Source of the DNA: Ideonella_A intermedia_A
GTDB taxonomy: Bacteria > Pseudomonadota > Gammaproteobacteria > Burkholderiales > Burkholderiaceae_C
Direction: 5' to 3'
DNA: 64,000 nt
Assembly: GCA_943370175.1 (NCBI GenBank)
Contig: CALRPU020000026.1
Location: 13,641 to 77,640 of the forward strand
The notes under the pieces were generated by a model. It saw only the letters and a list, made by a program, of their open reading frames with translations. It was not told where the DNA came from and did no database searches. Positions 16,622 to 25,124 of this stretch are shown one piece after another. The first letter of the stretch is position 1. Every line of letters begins with the position of its first letter. The position numbers and the translations under genes are program-made.

Positions 16622-19342
16622 GTGAGTGAAATCAGTCGCGTCGCCCTGTTCGGCAAGCTCAATCCGGTGGCCTACAAGGCCATCGAAGGAGCCACCGTGT
16701 TTTGCAAGCTGCGGGGCAATCCCTACGTCGAGCTGGTGCACTGGCTGCACCAGTTGGTGCAAGTCACCGACAGCGACCTGAACCGCATCCTGAAGCACTT
16801 CGGGGCGGACCCCTCGCGGCTCGTGGCCGAGATGACCACGGCGCTCGATGCCCTGCCGCGCGGCGCCACCGCGATCTCCGACTTTTCGCCGCTGATCGAA
16901 GACGCCACCGAGCGCGGCTGGGTCTACGGCACCCTGCAGTTCGGCGAAGGTGCGGTGCGCACCGGCCACATCGTGTACGGCGCCATCAAGACCCCGAATC
17001 TGCGCAACACGCTGTACGCCATCAGCGGCGAGTTCCGCAAGGTCAAGGCCGATGACTTGGCCGAGAACTTTGCCAAGATCGTCGGCGGCTCGGCGGAAGA
17101 CACGCTCGGCCCGCGCGACGGGTCCACTGTGGGAGGCGGTGCGGTGCCCGGCGAGTCCAGCGGCGCCATGGCCCCGGCCCAGATGGGCAAGCAGGAGGCG
17201 CTGAAGAAATTCACCGTCGACCTGACCGAACAGGCCCGCAGCGGCAAGATGGACCCCATCGTGGGCCGCGACGACGAAATCCGCCAAGTGGTCGATATCC
17301 TGATGCGTCGGCGGCAGAACAACCCCATCCTGATCGGCGAGGCCGGCGTGGGCAAGACCGCGGTGGTGGAGGGCTTTGCCCAGCGCATCGCCCGCGGCGA
17401 TGTGCCGCCCAGCATGAAGGACGTTGAACTGCGTGCGCTGGACGTTGGCCTGCTGCAGGCGGGCGCCAGCATGAAGGGCGAGTTCGAGCAGCGCCTGCGC
17501 TCGGTCATCGACGAGGTGCAGGCCAGCCCGAAGCCGATCATCCTGTTCATTGACGAGACGCACACGCTGGTGGGCGCCGGTGGCGCGGCCGGCACCGGCG
17601 ACGCGGCCAACCTGCTGAAGCCAGCCCTCGCGCGCGGCACCTTGCGCACCATCGGCGCCACGACATTCGCCGAGTACAAGAAGCACATCGAGAAGGACCC
17701 GGCGCTGACCCGTCGCTTCCAGAGTGTGACCGTTGACGAGCCCGACGAGGTCAAGGCCATCCTGATGATGCGCGGCGTGGCCAGCACCATGGAGAAGCAC
17801 CACAAGGCGCAGATCCTGGACGAAGCGCTGGAAGCGGCCGTCAAACTGTCGCACCGCTACATTCCCGCGCGTCAGTTGCCCGACAAGTCGGTCAGCCTGC
17901 TGGACACCGCCTGCGCCCGCGTCGCGGTGAGCCTGCATGCGACACCGGCCGAGGTGGACGACTGCCGCAAGCGCATCGACTCACTGGTGGTGGAAGAGGG
18001 CATCATTGCCCGCGAGAAGGCCATCGGCATTGACGTGGCCGAGCGCGAGAAGGGCGTCGGCGAACTGCTGGTGACCGAGCGCGAGCGCCTGGCCGGCCTG
18101 GAAAAGCGCTGGGCCGAGGAGAAGACGCTGGTTGACGAGCTGCTGGCCCTGCGCGCCAAGCTGCGCGACGGCAAAAACCCGGTGGAAGGCACCGGCAGCG
18201 CCTTGGAGGCCAACGCCAACGAGGCCGCGCCCGCCACCGCCCTGTCCGATGCCGACCGCGCCGCGGCGGTGGAGAAGCTCAAGGAGGTCCAGGCCAAGCT
18301 GGCCGCGCTGCAAGGCGAAAACCCACTGATCTTGCCGACCGTCGACTACCAGGCGGTGGCCAGCGTGGTCGGCGACTGGACCGGCATCCCGGTGGGCCGC
18401 ATGGCCCGCAATGAAATCGACACCGTGCTGAAACTGCCGCACTTGCTGGCGCAGCGTGTGATCGGCCAGGACCACGCGATGGAGATGATCGCCAAGCGCA
18501 TCCAGACCTCTCGGGCTGGCCTGGACAACCCCCAAAAGCCGATCGGCGTGTTCATGCTGGCGGGCACCTCCGGCGTCGGCAAGACCGAGACCGCGATTGC
18601 CCTGGCCGAGGCGCTGTACGGTGGCGAGCAGAACCTCATCGTCATCAACATGAGCGAGTACCAGGAGGCCCACACCGTCAGCTCCCTGAAGGGCGCGCCC
18701 CCGGGCTATGTGGGCTACGGCGAAGGCGGTGTGCTGACCGAGGCGGTGCGGCGCAAGCCTTACTCGGTGGTGTTGCTGGACGAGGTGGAAAAGGCCCACC
18801 CGGACGTCCATGAGCTGTTCTTCCAGGTCTTCGACAAGGGCTTCATGGAAGACGGCGAAGGCCGGTCCATCGACTTCAAGAACACCTTGATCCTGCTGAC
18901 CACCAACGCCGGCACCGACCTGATCGCCAGCCTGTGCAAGGACCCGGACCTGATGCCCGACCCCGAGGGCATGGCCAAAGCGCTGCGCGAGCCGCTGCTG
19001 AAGATTTTCCCGCCCGCGCTGCTGGGCCGGCTGGTGACCATTCCGTACTATCCGCTGTCCGATGAGATGCTGGGCAAGATCATCAAGCTGCAGCTGAACC
19101 GCGTGAAGAAGCGCGTCGAAGCCCGCTACAAGATCCCGTTCAACTACGGCGAAGACGTGGTGCAGCTCGTGGTGTCGCGCTGCACCGAGAGCGAGTCGGG
19201 CGGCCGCATGATCGACGCCATCCTGACCAACACCATGCTGCCCGAGATTTCGCGCGAGTTCCTGACGCGCATGATGGACGGCACGCCAATCGAGCGCGTG
19301 ACCGTGGGCACCAAGGACGGCGAGTTCAGCTACGAGTTCTGA
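16622..19342 (+). CDS. tssH: Type VI sheath-recycling AAA+ ATPase TssH (ClpV)
   Basis: The 906-residue protein starts at a GTG with an excellent ribosome-binding site (AAAGGAGAACC). It has the ClpV layout: a Clp N-domain (1-150) that binds TssC, a first AAA+ module with Walker A GEAGVGKTA near residue 239 and a LFIDETHTLVGAGG Walker B, a middle coiled-coil region (about 430-560), and a second AAA+ module with Walker A GTSGVGKTE near residue 648. ClpV disassembles the contracted sheath. Both ATPase sites look intact. It is the last T6SS gene in the window and ends convergently to the DUF1841 gene. Confidence 0.96.
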   Translation: MSEISRVALFGKLNPVAYKAIEGATVFCKLRGNPYVELVHWLHQLVQVTDSDLNRILKHFGADPSRLVAEMTTALDALPRGATAISDFSPLIEDATERGWVYGTLQFGEGAVRTGHIVYGAIKTPNLRNTLYAISGEFRKVKADDLAENFAKIVGGSAEDTLGPRDGSTVGGGAVPGESSGAMAPAQMGKQEALKKFTVDLTEQARSGKMDPIVGRDDEIRQVVDILMRRRQNNPILIGEAGVGKTAVVEGFAQRIARGDVPPSMKDVELRALDVGLLQAGASMKGEFEQRLRSVIDEVQASPKPIILFIDETHTLVGAGGAAGTGDAANLLKPALARGTLRTIGATTFAEYKKHIEKDPALTRRFQSVTVDEPDEVKAILMMRGVASTMEKHHKAQILDEALEAAVKLSHRYIPARQLPDKSVSLLDTACARVAVSLHATPAEVDDCRKRIDSLVVEEGIIAREKAIGIDVAEREKGVGELLVTERERLAGLEKRWAEEKTLVDELLALRAKLRDGKNPVEGTGSALEANANEAAPATALSDADRAAAVEKLKEVQAKLAALQGENPLILPTVDYQAVASVVGDWTGIPVGRMARNEIDTVLKLPHLLAQRVIGQDHAMEMIAKRIQTSRAGLDNPQKPIGVFMLAGTSGVGKTETAIALAEALYGGEQNLIVINMSEYQEAHTVSSLKGAPPGYVGYGEGGVLTEAVRRKPYSVVLLDEVEKAHPDVHELFFQVFDKGFMEDGEGRSIDFKNTLILLTTNAGTDLIASLCKDPDLMPDPEGMAKALREPLLKIFPPALLGRLVTIPYYPLSDEMLGKIIKLQLNRVKKRVEARYKIPFNYGEDVVQLVVSRCTESESGGRMIDAILTNTMLPEISREFLTRMMDGTPIERVTVGTKDGEFSYEF

Positions 19343-19368
19343 CGCCCAAACGCTGCTTGCCGCGGGCG

Positions 19369-19389
19369 CGGCCGACCGTCAGTCGGCCG
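19369..19389. terminator. Hairpin between convergent tssH and DUF1841 gene
   Basis: CGGCCGAC (19369-19376) and GTCGGCCG (19382-19389) form a perfect 8-bp stem with a 5-nt loop; the stop codon of the minus-strand gene lies in the loop. The position between two convergent genes suits a two-way terminator, but neither side has a clear T run. Confidence 0.4.
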
Positions 19390-19813
19390 TGGCCCGGCGC
19401 CGCACGCAGTCGATGTAACGCGGGCCGTCGGGCGGCAGGCCGCTGCGCTGCGACTCCCACACCATCTGGCCCAGGCATTCCATCACCTCGTGCTGCGCCT
19501 CGTGGGCCGACCCGCGGCGGGCGCGCAGCAGCGCATAGGCCTGCTTGATCCCTTGCGGCTGATCGATGCCCACCTGCTCGGTGATCGACAGGTGCATCGA
19601 CAGGTGAAGGAATGGGTTTGTGCGGCCCGATTCGACGTCGTAGACCGCCGCCAGCGCGGCATCGACGTCGGCGAGGTCGGCATGGTGTTCCGGGTGCTGG
19701 TCGATCCAGTCGGCTGCGATGGTTTCCAGCGGCGTCAGCGGCAGGCCCTGCCGCCGCTTGGCGTGGGTTTCACAGAAGAAGCGGCGCACGTCGTGCTGGG
19801 AGGGGGCGAACAT
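19379..19813 (-). CDS. DUF1841 family protein
   Basis: The 144-residue protein matches DUF1841: MFAPSQHDVRRFFCETHAKR at the start, HPEYH-like HPEHHADL, and NPFLHLSMHLSITEQ in the middle. The family is widespread in betaproteobacteria and has no assigned function. No signal peptide or membrane segment is visible. It starts 9 bp after the DUF3299 gene and may be read as the last gene of the zinc operon, though a link to zinc is only positional. Confidence 0.85.
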   Translation of the reverse strand: MFAPSQHDVRRFFCETHAKRRQGLPLTPLETIAADWIDQHPEHHADLADVDAALAAVYDVESGRTNPFLHLSMHLSITEQVGIDQPQGIKQAYALLRARRGSAHEAQHEVMECLGQMVWESQRSGLPPDGPRYIDCVRRRATAD

Positions 19814-19822
19814 CGCCGGTCC

Positions 19823-20488
19823 TCAGCGGGTCTTGGTGGCCGGCGCCGGTGCCGACGTGGCCGGGGCGTAGGCCGGCGCAGCGGACGGGGTGTCGGTGTA
19901 GGCTTCGACGAGGCTGGCTTCCATGCGGTAGCCGGTGGCGCCCATGAAGGTGTCGCTGCGCAAGGTCTTCAAGGTGCCGCTGACCCAGACCGGGTCCATC
20001 GAATGGAAGCCCTTGACGGGCGCCTTGCGGGTGATGTGGATGATCTGGTTGGCCGGCGGCGGCGGGCTGTGGATGCACGCGCCGAAGTAAGGCACCAGCA
20101 GGAATTCCTTCAGGCCTGCCTTGCTCTCCTCCAGCGGCACGATGTAGCCCGGGATGCGCACGGCCTGGCCGTCCATCGCGTTGTTGACCGGCGCGTTGTC
20201 CCAGGCATCGCGCATCTTTTTCAGCAGCTCGGCGGCGCGCGGGTCGGCGTCGTTGAACATGCCGAAGTTGGCGGCCTTGAAGTCCTTCATCGGGTCCCAA
20301 TGGGCGGGCATCAGCTCGTCCCACTTGATTTCGCGCGGGGCACCGGCGTCGGCTTTGACGGCGGGCTTGGCAGGCGCCGTGGTCTGTGCCAGCGCGCCCG
20401 ACACGGGCAGCGCCGACGCGCTCAAGGCCAGCAGCAGGGCGCTGAAGCCGCGGCGCAGGGTGAGGGAGGGAGGGTGCGCTGGGGTCAT
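19823..20488 (-). CDS. DUF3299 periplasmic protein, partner of the ABC exporter-type system
   Basis: From the ATG at 20488 the protein has 221 residues. A signal peptide (about 1-32, Leu/Ala-rich, cut near ALA-QT) is followed by the DUF3299 domain: IPGYIVPLEE, FLLVPYFGACIHSPPPPANQ and DPVWVSGTL are family hallmarks. The single Cys-His pair in ACIH could be a metal site, which is inference. It starts 4 bp after the permease stop. DUF3299 genes recur beside MacB-like ABC genes and DUF2796 (ZrgA) genes; Vibrio cholerae ZrgABCDE is a described zinc-uptake set of this kind, so a role in zinc transfer is likely. Confidence 0.8.
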   Translation of the reverse strand: MTPAHPPSLTLRRGFSALLLALSASALPVSGALAQTTAPAKPAVKADAGAPREIKWDELMPAHWDPMKDFKAANFGMFNDADPRAAELLKKMRDAWDNAPVNNAMDGQAVRIPGYIVPLEESKAGLKEFLLVPYFGACIHSPPPPANQIIHITRKAPVKGFHSMDPVWVSGTLKTLRSDTFMGATGYRMEASLVEAYTDTPSAAPAYAPATSAPAPATKTR

Positions 20489-20492
20489 GGGG

Positions 20493-21767
20493 TCAGGTCT
20501 TCGGAGTGAGTCCATCGGCAAGCGACAGCCGGTAGGCGCGCAGCGCGGGCACCAGGCTGGCCAAGGTGCCCGCCACGATGATCGCGCCGAGCAAGGTCCA
20601 TTGCCCGCTTGTGGGCAAGGCCGTGTGCATCGTGACGCCAAAACGCGTTTGAATCCAGGGGCCGGCCAGGCCGGTCATCGCCAGGCTCAGTGCCGAACCG
20701 ATCGCGGTGCCCGCCAGGGTCACCAGCGCCCCCTCGCCGACCAGCAGCATCAGCACATGGCGGGGCGCGGCGCCCACCGCGCGCAGCACGGCAAGTTCGC
20801 GGCGGCGCTCGTTCAGGCCGGCCAGCACGACGGCGATCAGCCCGGCCAGGCTGACCACGGCCACCATCACCGACATGCCCAGCAGCGCCCGTTCGCCGAC
20901 GCCGACCAGGGCCCACAGCTCGTCCAGCGCCACGCCGGGCAGCACGGCCATCAAGGCCTCGTCCTCGTAGCCCGCCACGAAGCGCTGCACGACGAACACG
21001 GCGGCCCGGCTCTTCAGGCCCACCAACGCGGCCGTGACCTGCTTGGGTTCGAGGTCGAACTTGCGCGCCACGTCGGCCGGGATGCCCCCGCCGGGCATCG
21101 GCGCGCCACCTTGCCAATCCAGGTGGATGGCTTCCAGCGCCTGCAAGCTGACGTGCACGGTGCGGTCCACTGGTGTGCCGGTGGGGGCAAGCACGCCGAC
21201 GATGGTGAAGGGCTTGTCGCGGTGCTCGGCGCCGGGGATGGCGCCGCTGCCGTGCGTCAGCGTGATCTTCTGGCCCAGGCGGTAACCCAGGCCCGCGGCC
21301 ACCTCGGCGCCGATCACGGCTTCGTACAGCCCGTCCAGCGTGCCGCTGAAGGCGCGGCCCTCGGCAAGCACCAGGTCCTGCTGGTCGCCATAGCGAAAGC
21401 GCTCGAAATAGATGGGGGTGGTGCCCAGCACCGGCCGGCCGCGGTGTGAGTCGCCCAGCGAGATTGGCACCACCCAGGCGACCGCGCGGTGCGCTGCAAT
21501 GGCCTTCACGCTGTCCATGCGGATGTTGTTGGTGGCCCCGCCCAGCCGGAACACGGCATACAGCATCAGCTGAACCGGTCCGGTGCGGGCGCCGACGATC
21601 AGGTCGGTGCCGCTGACGGACTGGGCGAAGCTCTCTCGCAGGTCGGTGCGCAGCCGCTCGAAGGTCAGCAGCAGCAACGTCGCCAAGGCGATCGACACCA
21701 CGACCAGCGACAGCGTGCCGCGCCGGCTGAAGGCGCTGCGCGCGGCCAGCGCGGCCATCGGCGTCAT
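20493..21767 (-). CDS. FtsX/MacB-type ABC transporter permease (Zrg-like zinc system)
   Basis: The start at 21767 is chosen because its ATG overlaps the stop of the ATPase gene (ATGA) and yields a sensible N-terminus MTPMAALAARSAFSRRG. The 424-residue protein has an N-terminal membrane helix (about 18-38), a large MacB-like periplasmic domain (about 40-290) and three C-terminal helices of the FtsX domain (about 300-410). It pairs with the ATPase encoded upstream. Such type VII ABC systems do not import by themselves but move or release molecules in the envelope; with ZrgA and DUF3299 neighbours, zinc handling is the likely task. Confidence 0.82.
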   Translation of the reverse strand: MTPMAALAARSAFSRRGTLSLVVVSIALATLLLLTFERLRTDLRESFAQSVSGTDLIVGARTGPVQLMLYAVFRLGGATNNIRMDSVKAIAAHRAVAWVVPISLGDSHRGRPVLGTTPIYFERFRYGDQQDLVLAEGRAFSGTLDGLYEAVIGAEVAAGLGYRLGQKITLTHGSGAIPGAEHRDKPFTIVGVLAPTGTPVDRTVHVSLQALEAIHLDWQGGAPMPGGGIPADVARKFDLEPKQVTAALVGLKSRAAVFVVQRFVAGYEDEALMAVLPGVALDELWALVGVGERALLGMSVMVAVVSLAGLIAVVLAGLNERRRELAVLRAVGAAPRHVLMLLVGEGALVTLAGTAIGSALSLAMTGLAGPWIQTRFGVTMHTALPTSGQWTLLGAIIVAGTLASLVPALRAYRLSLADGLTPKT

Positions 21768-22501
21768 GGCGTGAGCTCCCTGGCCGCAGCGCGGTTCAAC
21801 TGCGGCAGCGACAGGTGGTCGTCGAAGTGCGCGGCCAGGCGGTCGTCGTGGCTGACGAAAACCAGGCTGCTGCCAGCGTGCGCGCATTCCGACATCAGCA
21901 AGGCCATGAACTGGTCGCGCAGCGCGGCGTCAAGCGCCGAGGTGGGTTCGTCGGCGATGACGAGTTCGGGCGCGCCGATCAAGGCACGGGCCGCGGCCAC
22001 GCGCTGCTGCTGGCCCACCGACAGGTGCCCCGCCGGGCGCTGCCAGGCGCCTTCCGGCAGGCCCATCTGCTGCAACAGGCGGCGGGCCGCGGCGGTGGCG
22101 CTGGGGTCGCGCGCCTCGGCGCGGCGCCGTCGGCGTGCCGAGAAGCGGCAGGGCAGCAGCACGTTGTCGATCAGCGTCAGGTAAGGCAGCAGGTTGAACT
22201 GCTGGAACAGGTAACCGACATGGTCCGCGCGGAAGGCGTCGCGCCGCGCCGCGCCGAGTTCCGCCCACGACGCGTCCAGCACGCGCACGCTGCCCGCGCG
22301 CGGCAGCAGCACACCGGCCAACAGGCCGAGCAACGTGCTCTTGCCGCAGCCGCTCGGGCCGTGCAGGAACAGGCTGCGGCCGGCCGCGAGGCGGAGGCCC
22401 TCGATCACCAGGCTGTCGTGCGGGTTGCCGGGCCAGGCAAAGTGGAGCTGGTCGATGGCGATCATGGGTGCGGGCGTGTGCACGGTCATGGGCGCGGTCA
22501 T
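21764..22501 (-). CDS. ABC transporter ATP-binding protein (Zrg-like zinc system)
   Basis: The 245-residue ATPase has Walker A GPSGCGKST (about residues 49-57), a Q-loop FQQFN, the signature LSVGQQQRVA and Walker B LVIADEPTSALD, plus the switch His in FVSHDDRL. It belongs to the LolD/MacB-type branch that works with FtsX-like permeases. Its stop overlaps the permease start by 4 bp. It starts 58 bp after the ZrgA-like gene. Several ATGs near the N-terminus (22501, 22489, 22465) are possible starts. Confidence 0.88.
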   Translation of the reverse strand: MTAPMTVHTPAPMIAIDQLHFAWPGNPHDSLVIEGLRLAAGRSLFLHGPSGCGKSTLLGLLAGVLLPRAGSVRVLDASWAELGAARRDAFRADHVGYLFQQFNLLPYLTLIDNVLLPCRFSARRRRRAEARDPSATAAARRLLQQMGLPEGAWQRPAGHLSVGQQQRVAAARALIGAPELVIADEPTSALDAALRDQFMALLMSECAHAGSSLVFVSHDDRLAAHFDDHLSLPQLNRAAARELTP

Positions 22502-22559
22502 GGCGGCCTGGCGCCTGGCGGTTGGCCTGGCGTGTCAGCGGGCTCGGCGACGGCGGGCT

Positions 22560-23189
22560 TCACTTGCCGCTCAGCGTCAGTCGGGGGTCTTGCCGGGTCA
22601 GTTGCCGCTTGAGTTGCCCCTTGGGCGTGGCAACCTGCACGTCAATCTTCTGCAGCGACGCGAACGCCTTGAACAGGCCGACCTCGATGGCACCCAGCCG
22701 GGCCGAGTCCTGGCAGGCAAAGACGTAGTCGGCATCGAGGTCGCCGTGGCCGTCGTCGCCTTGGGTGGCCGGTGCGGCGGGCGTGGCCGGCTTGCCCACG
22801 CCCAGCACGGGCGCGCTGAACGCGGCCTGCTGCAGGCTGCAGCCGGCGGCGGGGTCCAGGCGGAACAGCGCGTCGGCCTCCTTCAGGCGGGCCAATGCCG
22901 CGTCGACCTTCTGGCGTTCGGCCGGGCTGCGTGGGGCGCGCTCGAAACCGACCAGGCTGTCCAGCGGCATTTCCAGCGACAGGCTGACACTGCGCGGGTC
23001 GATGGCCACGTCGAGCTTGGCGATGCCGTGCTGGTGGGCGTGACCCGGCCCGGCGGCGTGCGCGGTGCACGCCAGCGCGGCCAGGCCCGACAGGCAACAC
23101 GCGACCGCGAACCGCCGCGCGGCGCGCCGCGGTGGTTGGGCCTCCGGTCCGAGGGGGCGGCGGTTCGAGGGGGTGGGGCAGGCGGTCAT
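22560..23189 (-). CDS. zrgA: ZrgA-like DUF2796 zinc-binding periplasmic protein
   Basis: From the ATG at 23189 the protein has 209 residues with a signal peptide ending near AHA-AG, then GPGHAHQHGIAKLDVAI, the DUF2796 opening with clustered His. A further acidic/His patch (DDGHGDLDADYVF) lies near residue 145. In Vibrio cholerae ZrgA belongs to a second zinc-uptake system beside ZnuABC. An alternative ATG at 23282 overlaps the znuA stop but would place a strong hairpin in the coding region and give an overlong leader. Gene name follows the Vibrio family; orthology is inferred. Confidence 0.8.
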   Translation of the reverse strand: MTACPTPSNRRPLGPEAQPPRRAARRFAVACCLSGLAALACTAHAAGPGHAHQHGIAKLDVAIDPRSVSLSLEMPLDSLVGFERAPRSPAERQKVDAALARLKEADALFRLDPAAGCSLQQAAFSAPVLGVGKPATPAAPATQGDDGHGDLDADYVFACQDSARLGAIEVGLFKAFASLQKIDVQVATPKGQLKRQLTRQDPRLTLSGK

Positions 23190-23236
23190 GGGGTGAGGCA
23201 CGCGGTGCGGGCGAAGTGCGGGGGTGATGCCGTGGT

Positions 23237-23275
23237 GCGGTGACGCGGTGATTCGACGAGCGTCGTGGTCACCGC
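23237..23275 (-). promoter_or_regulatory. Intercistronic hairpin between znuA and zrgA
   Basis: GCGGTGAC (23237-23244) pairs perfectly with GTCACCGC (23268-23275), and the loop holds a second short stem (CGACG/CGTCG). It lies just after the znuA stop in the 89-bp gap. It could protect the 3' end of the znuCBA message or attenuate reading into the zrg genes. No T run follows, so it is not a standard terminator. Confidence 0.4.
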
Positions 23276-23278
23276 GAC

Positions 23279-24235
23279 TCATGGCCGGGCCGTGGGCGCC
23301 GGATCGGCCAGCGCCTGCAAGAGGGTGTCGATGTTGTGCTGACTCATGCGCAGGTAGGTGTCGGCTTCGCCGCCCGGCGGCGACAAGGTTTCAGCGTACA
23401 AGCGGCCACCGACGCGGGCGCCCGATTCGCGGGCGATGCGCTGCAGCAGCCGTGGGTCGCCCACGGTTTCTGCGAGCAGCGTGGCGCCGCCGAGTTCCCG
23501 AATCTGCCGCACCAGCTGCGCGATGGCGCCGGCCGAGGGCTCGGCGTCCGACGACAGGCCGCGCGGCGCGATGAAGCGCAGGCCGTAGGCCTGGGCCAGG
23601 TAGCCAAAAGCGTCGTGACCGGTGATGACCTGCCGGCGCTGCGCGGGCAGCGCGGCAAAGCGGGCCGAGGCCTCGCGCTCCAGCCGCGACAGCCGCGCCT
23701 GGAAATCGGCGGCGCGCGCCTCGAAGGCGCTGGCCTGGGCCGGGCGGGCGCTGGCCAGCGCCGCGCGCAGTGTGTTGGCGTAGCTGCGCGCGTGCGCCAG
23801 GCTGTGCCAGGCGTGCGGGTCGGCCTGCCCACCCACGCGCCGTGGCTGGATGCCCCGGCTCAACACCACCACCGGGCCGCGGTAGCCGGTGGTCTTGACC
23901 AGCCGCTCGATCCAGCCTTCATAGCCCAGGCCGTTGACAACGAACAGGTCGGCCTGGGCCAGGCGCTGGGCGTCTGCGGGCGTGGGGCTGAAGACGTGCG
24001 CGTCGGCGCCGGCTGGCACGAGGCTGTGCACTTCGACCAGCGGTCCGCCGATCTCGCGGGCCATGTCTGCGAGGATCGAGAAGCTCGCCACCACCTTCAA
24101 TGGCGCGGGATCGGCGGCGCGGGCCGCCGGCCAGCCGGTCGCCAGTACGGCCGTCGCCAGCAGCCACTGGCAGGTGGTGCGGCGGCTCGGGCGGTGCGGC
24201 GTGGGCCGCCCGTGGAACAGGGAAGGTCTCATCAC
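23279..24235 (-). CDS. znuA: Zinc ABC transporter substrate-binding protein ZnuA
   Basis: The 318-residue protein has a signal peptide (cut near ARA-AD) and a cluster A-I metal-binding fold. Likely ligands are His in ADAHVFSPT (near residue 79), His in DPHAWH (about 141), His in TGHDAFGY (about 207) and the acidic residue in YAETLS near the end. The charged His-rich loop typical of E. coli ZnuA is absent, so manganese cannot be excluded from sequence alone; the Zur and ZrgA neighbours favour zinc. It begins 7 bp after znuB. Confidence 0.88.
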   Translation of the reverse strand: MMRPSLFHGRPTPHRPSRRTTCQWLLATAVLATGWPAARAADPAPLKVVASFSILADMAREIGGPLVEVHSLVPAGADAHVFSPTPADAQRLAQADLFVVNGLGYEGWIERLVKTTGYRGPVVVLSRGIQPRRVGGQADPHAWHSLAHARSYANTLRAALASARPAQASAFEARAADFQARLSRLEREASARFAALPAQRRQVITGHDAFGYLAQAYGLRFIAPRGLSSDAEPSAGAIAQLVRQIRELGGATLLAETVGDPRLLQRIARESGARVGGRLYAETLSPPGGEADTYLRMSQHNIDTLLQALADPAPTARP

Positions 24236-24242
24236 GTTGGGG

Positions 24243-25124
24243 TCACAGTTCGCGGTGGGCCCGGCGCCCGGCCAGCCGGGCGCGCAGACTGTCGCGCCGA
24301 CCCAGCAGCAGCGAAGCCAGGTAGCAGGCGCCTGCCAGCAGCACGATCGCCGGGCCCGACGGCCACTGCGCGTGGTACGACAGCAGCAGACCGCCGCAAC
24401 CGCTGAGCACGGCGATCAGTGCCGACACGGCCGACAGGCTCCACACGTCTTCGGCCCAGAAGCGCGCCGCGGTGGCGGGCAGCATCATCAGCCCAACGCC
24501 CATCAGCGTGCCCATGGCCTGAAAGCCGCCGACCAGATTCAGCACCAGCAGCACCAGGAAGGCGGCGTGCACCCAGGCCCCGGCCCGCCCGAAGGAGCGC
24601 AGGAAGCCCGGGTCGAAGCACTCGACAATCAGCGGCCGGTACAGCAGCGCCAACACCAGCAGGCTGACGCTGGCGATGCCGGCCACCAGCAGCAAGGAGG
24701 CGTCGTCCACCGCCAGCACGCTGCCGAACAACACGTGCATCAGGTCGACGCTGCTGCCGCGGGTGGACACGATCATCACGCCGGCGGCCAGCGCCATCAG
24801 GTAGAAGGCGGCGAAGCTGGCGTCCTCGCGCTGCGGCGTCAGGCGGGCCACCAGACCGGCCAGCGCCGCCACCGTCAAGGCGGCCAGAAAGGCGCCCAGG
24901 CTCATCGCCCACAGCGAAAAACCGAACAACACAAAGGCGATGGCCGCGCCAGGCAGCAAGGCGTGGGCGATGGCGTCGCCAACCAGGCTCATGCGCCGCA
25001 GCACCAGCAGCGTGCCCATGGGCCCGCAGCTCAGGCCCAGGGCCACGCAGGCCACCAGGGCACGCCGCATGAAGCCGAATTCGACGAAGGGCTGCAGCAG
25101 CAGCCCGTACAGGCCTTGGCTCAT
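24243..25124 (-). CDS. znuB: Zinc ABC transporter permease ZnuB
   Basis: The start at 25124 overlaps the znuC stop in an ATGA arrangement. The 293-residue protein is an ABC-3 family permease with eight or nine hydrophobic helices, including the segment RRMSLVGDAIAHALLPGAAI that contacts the ATPase, and GFQAMGTLMGVGLMMLPATA. It forms the inner-membrane channel for the metal delivered by ZnuA. Confidence 0.9.
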   Translation of the reverse strand: MSQGLYGLLLQPFVEFGFMRRALVACVALGLSCGPMGTLLVLRRMSLVGDAIAHALLPGAAIAFVLFGFSLWAMSLGAFLAALTVAALAGLVARLTPQREDASFAAFYLMALAAGVMIVSTRGSSVDLMHVLFGSVLAVDDASLLLVAGIASVSLLVLALLYRPLIVECFDPGFLRSFGRAGAWVHAAFLVLLVLNLVGGFQAMGTLMGVGLMMLPATAARFWAEDVWSLSAVSALIAVLSGCGGLLLSYHAQWPSGPAIVLLAGACYLASLLLGRRDSLRARLAGRRAHREL

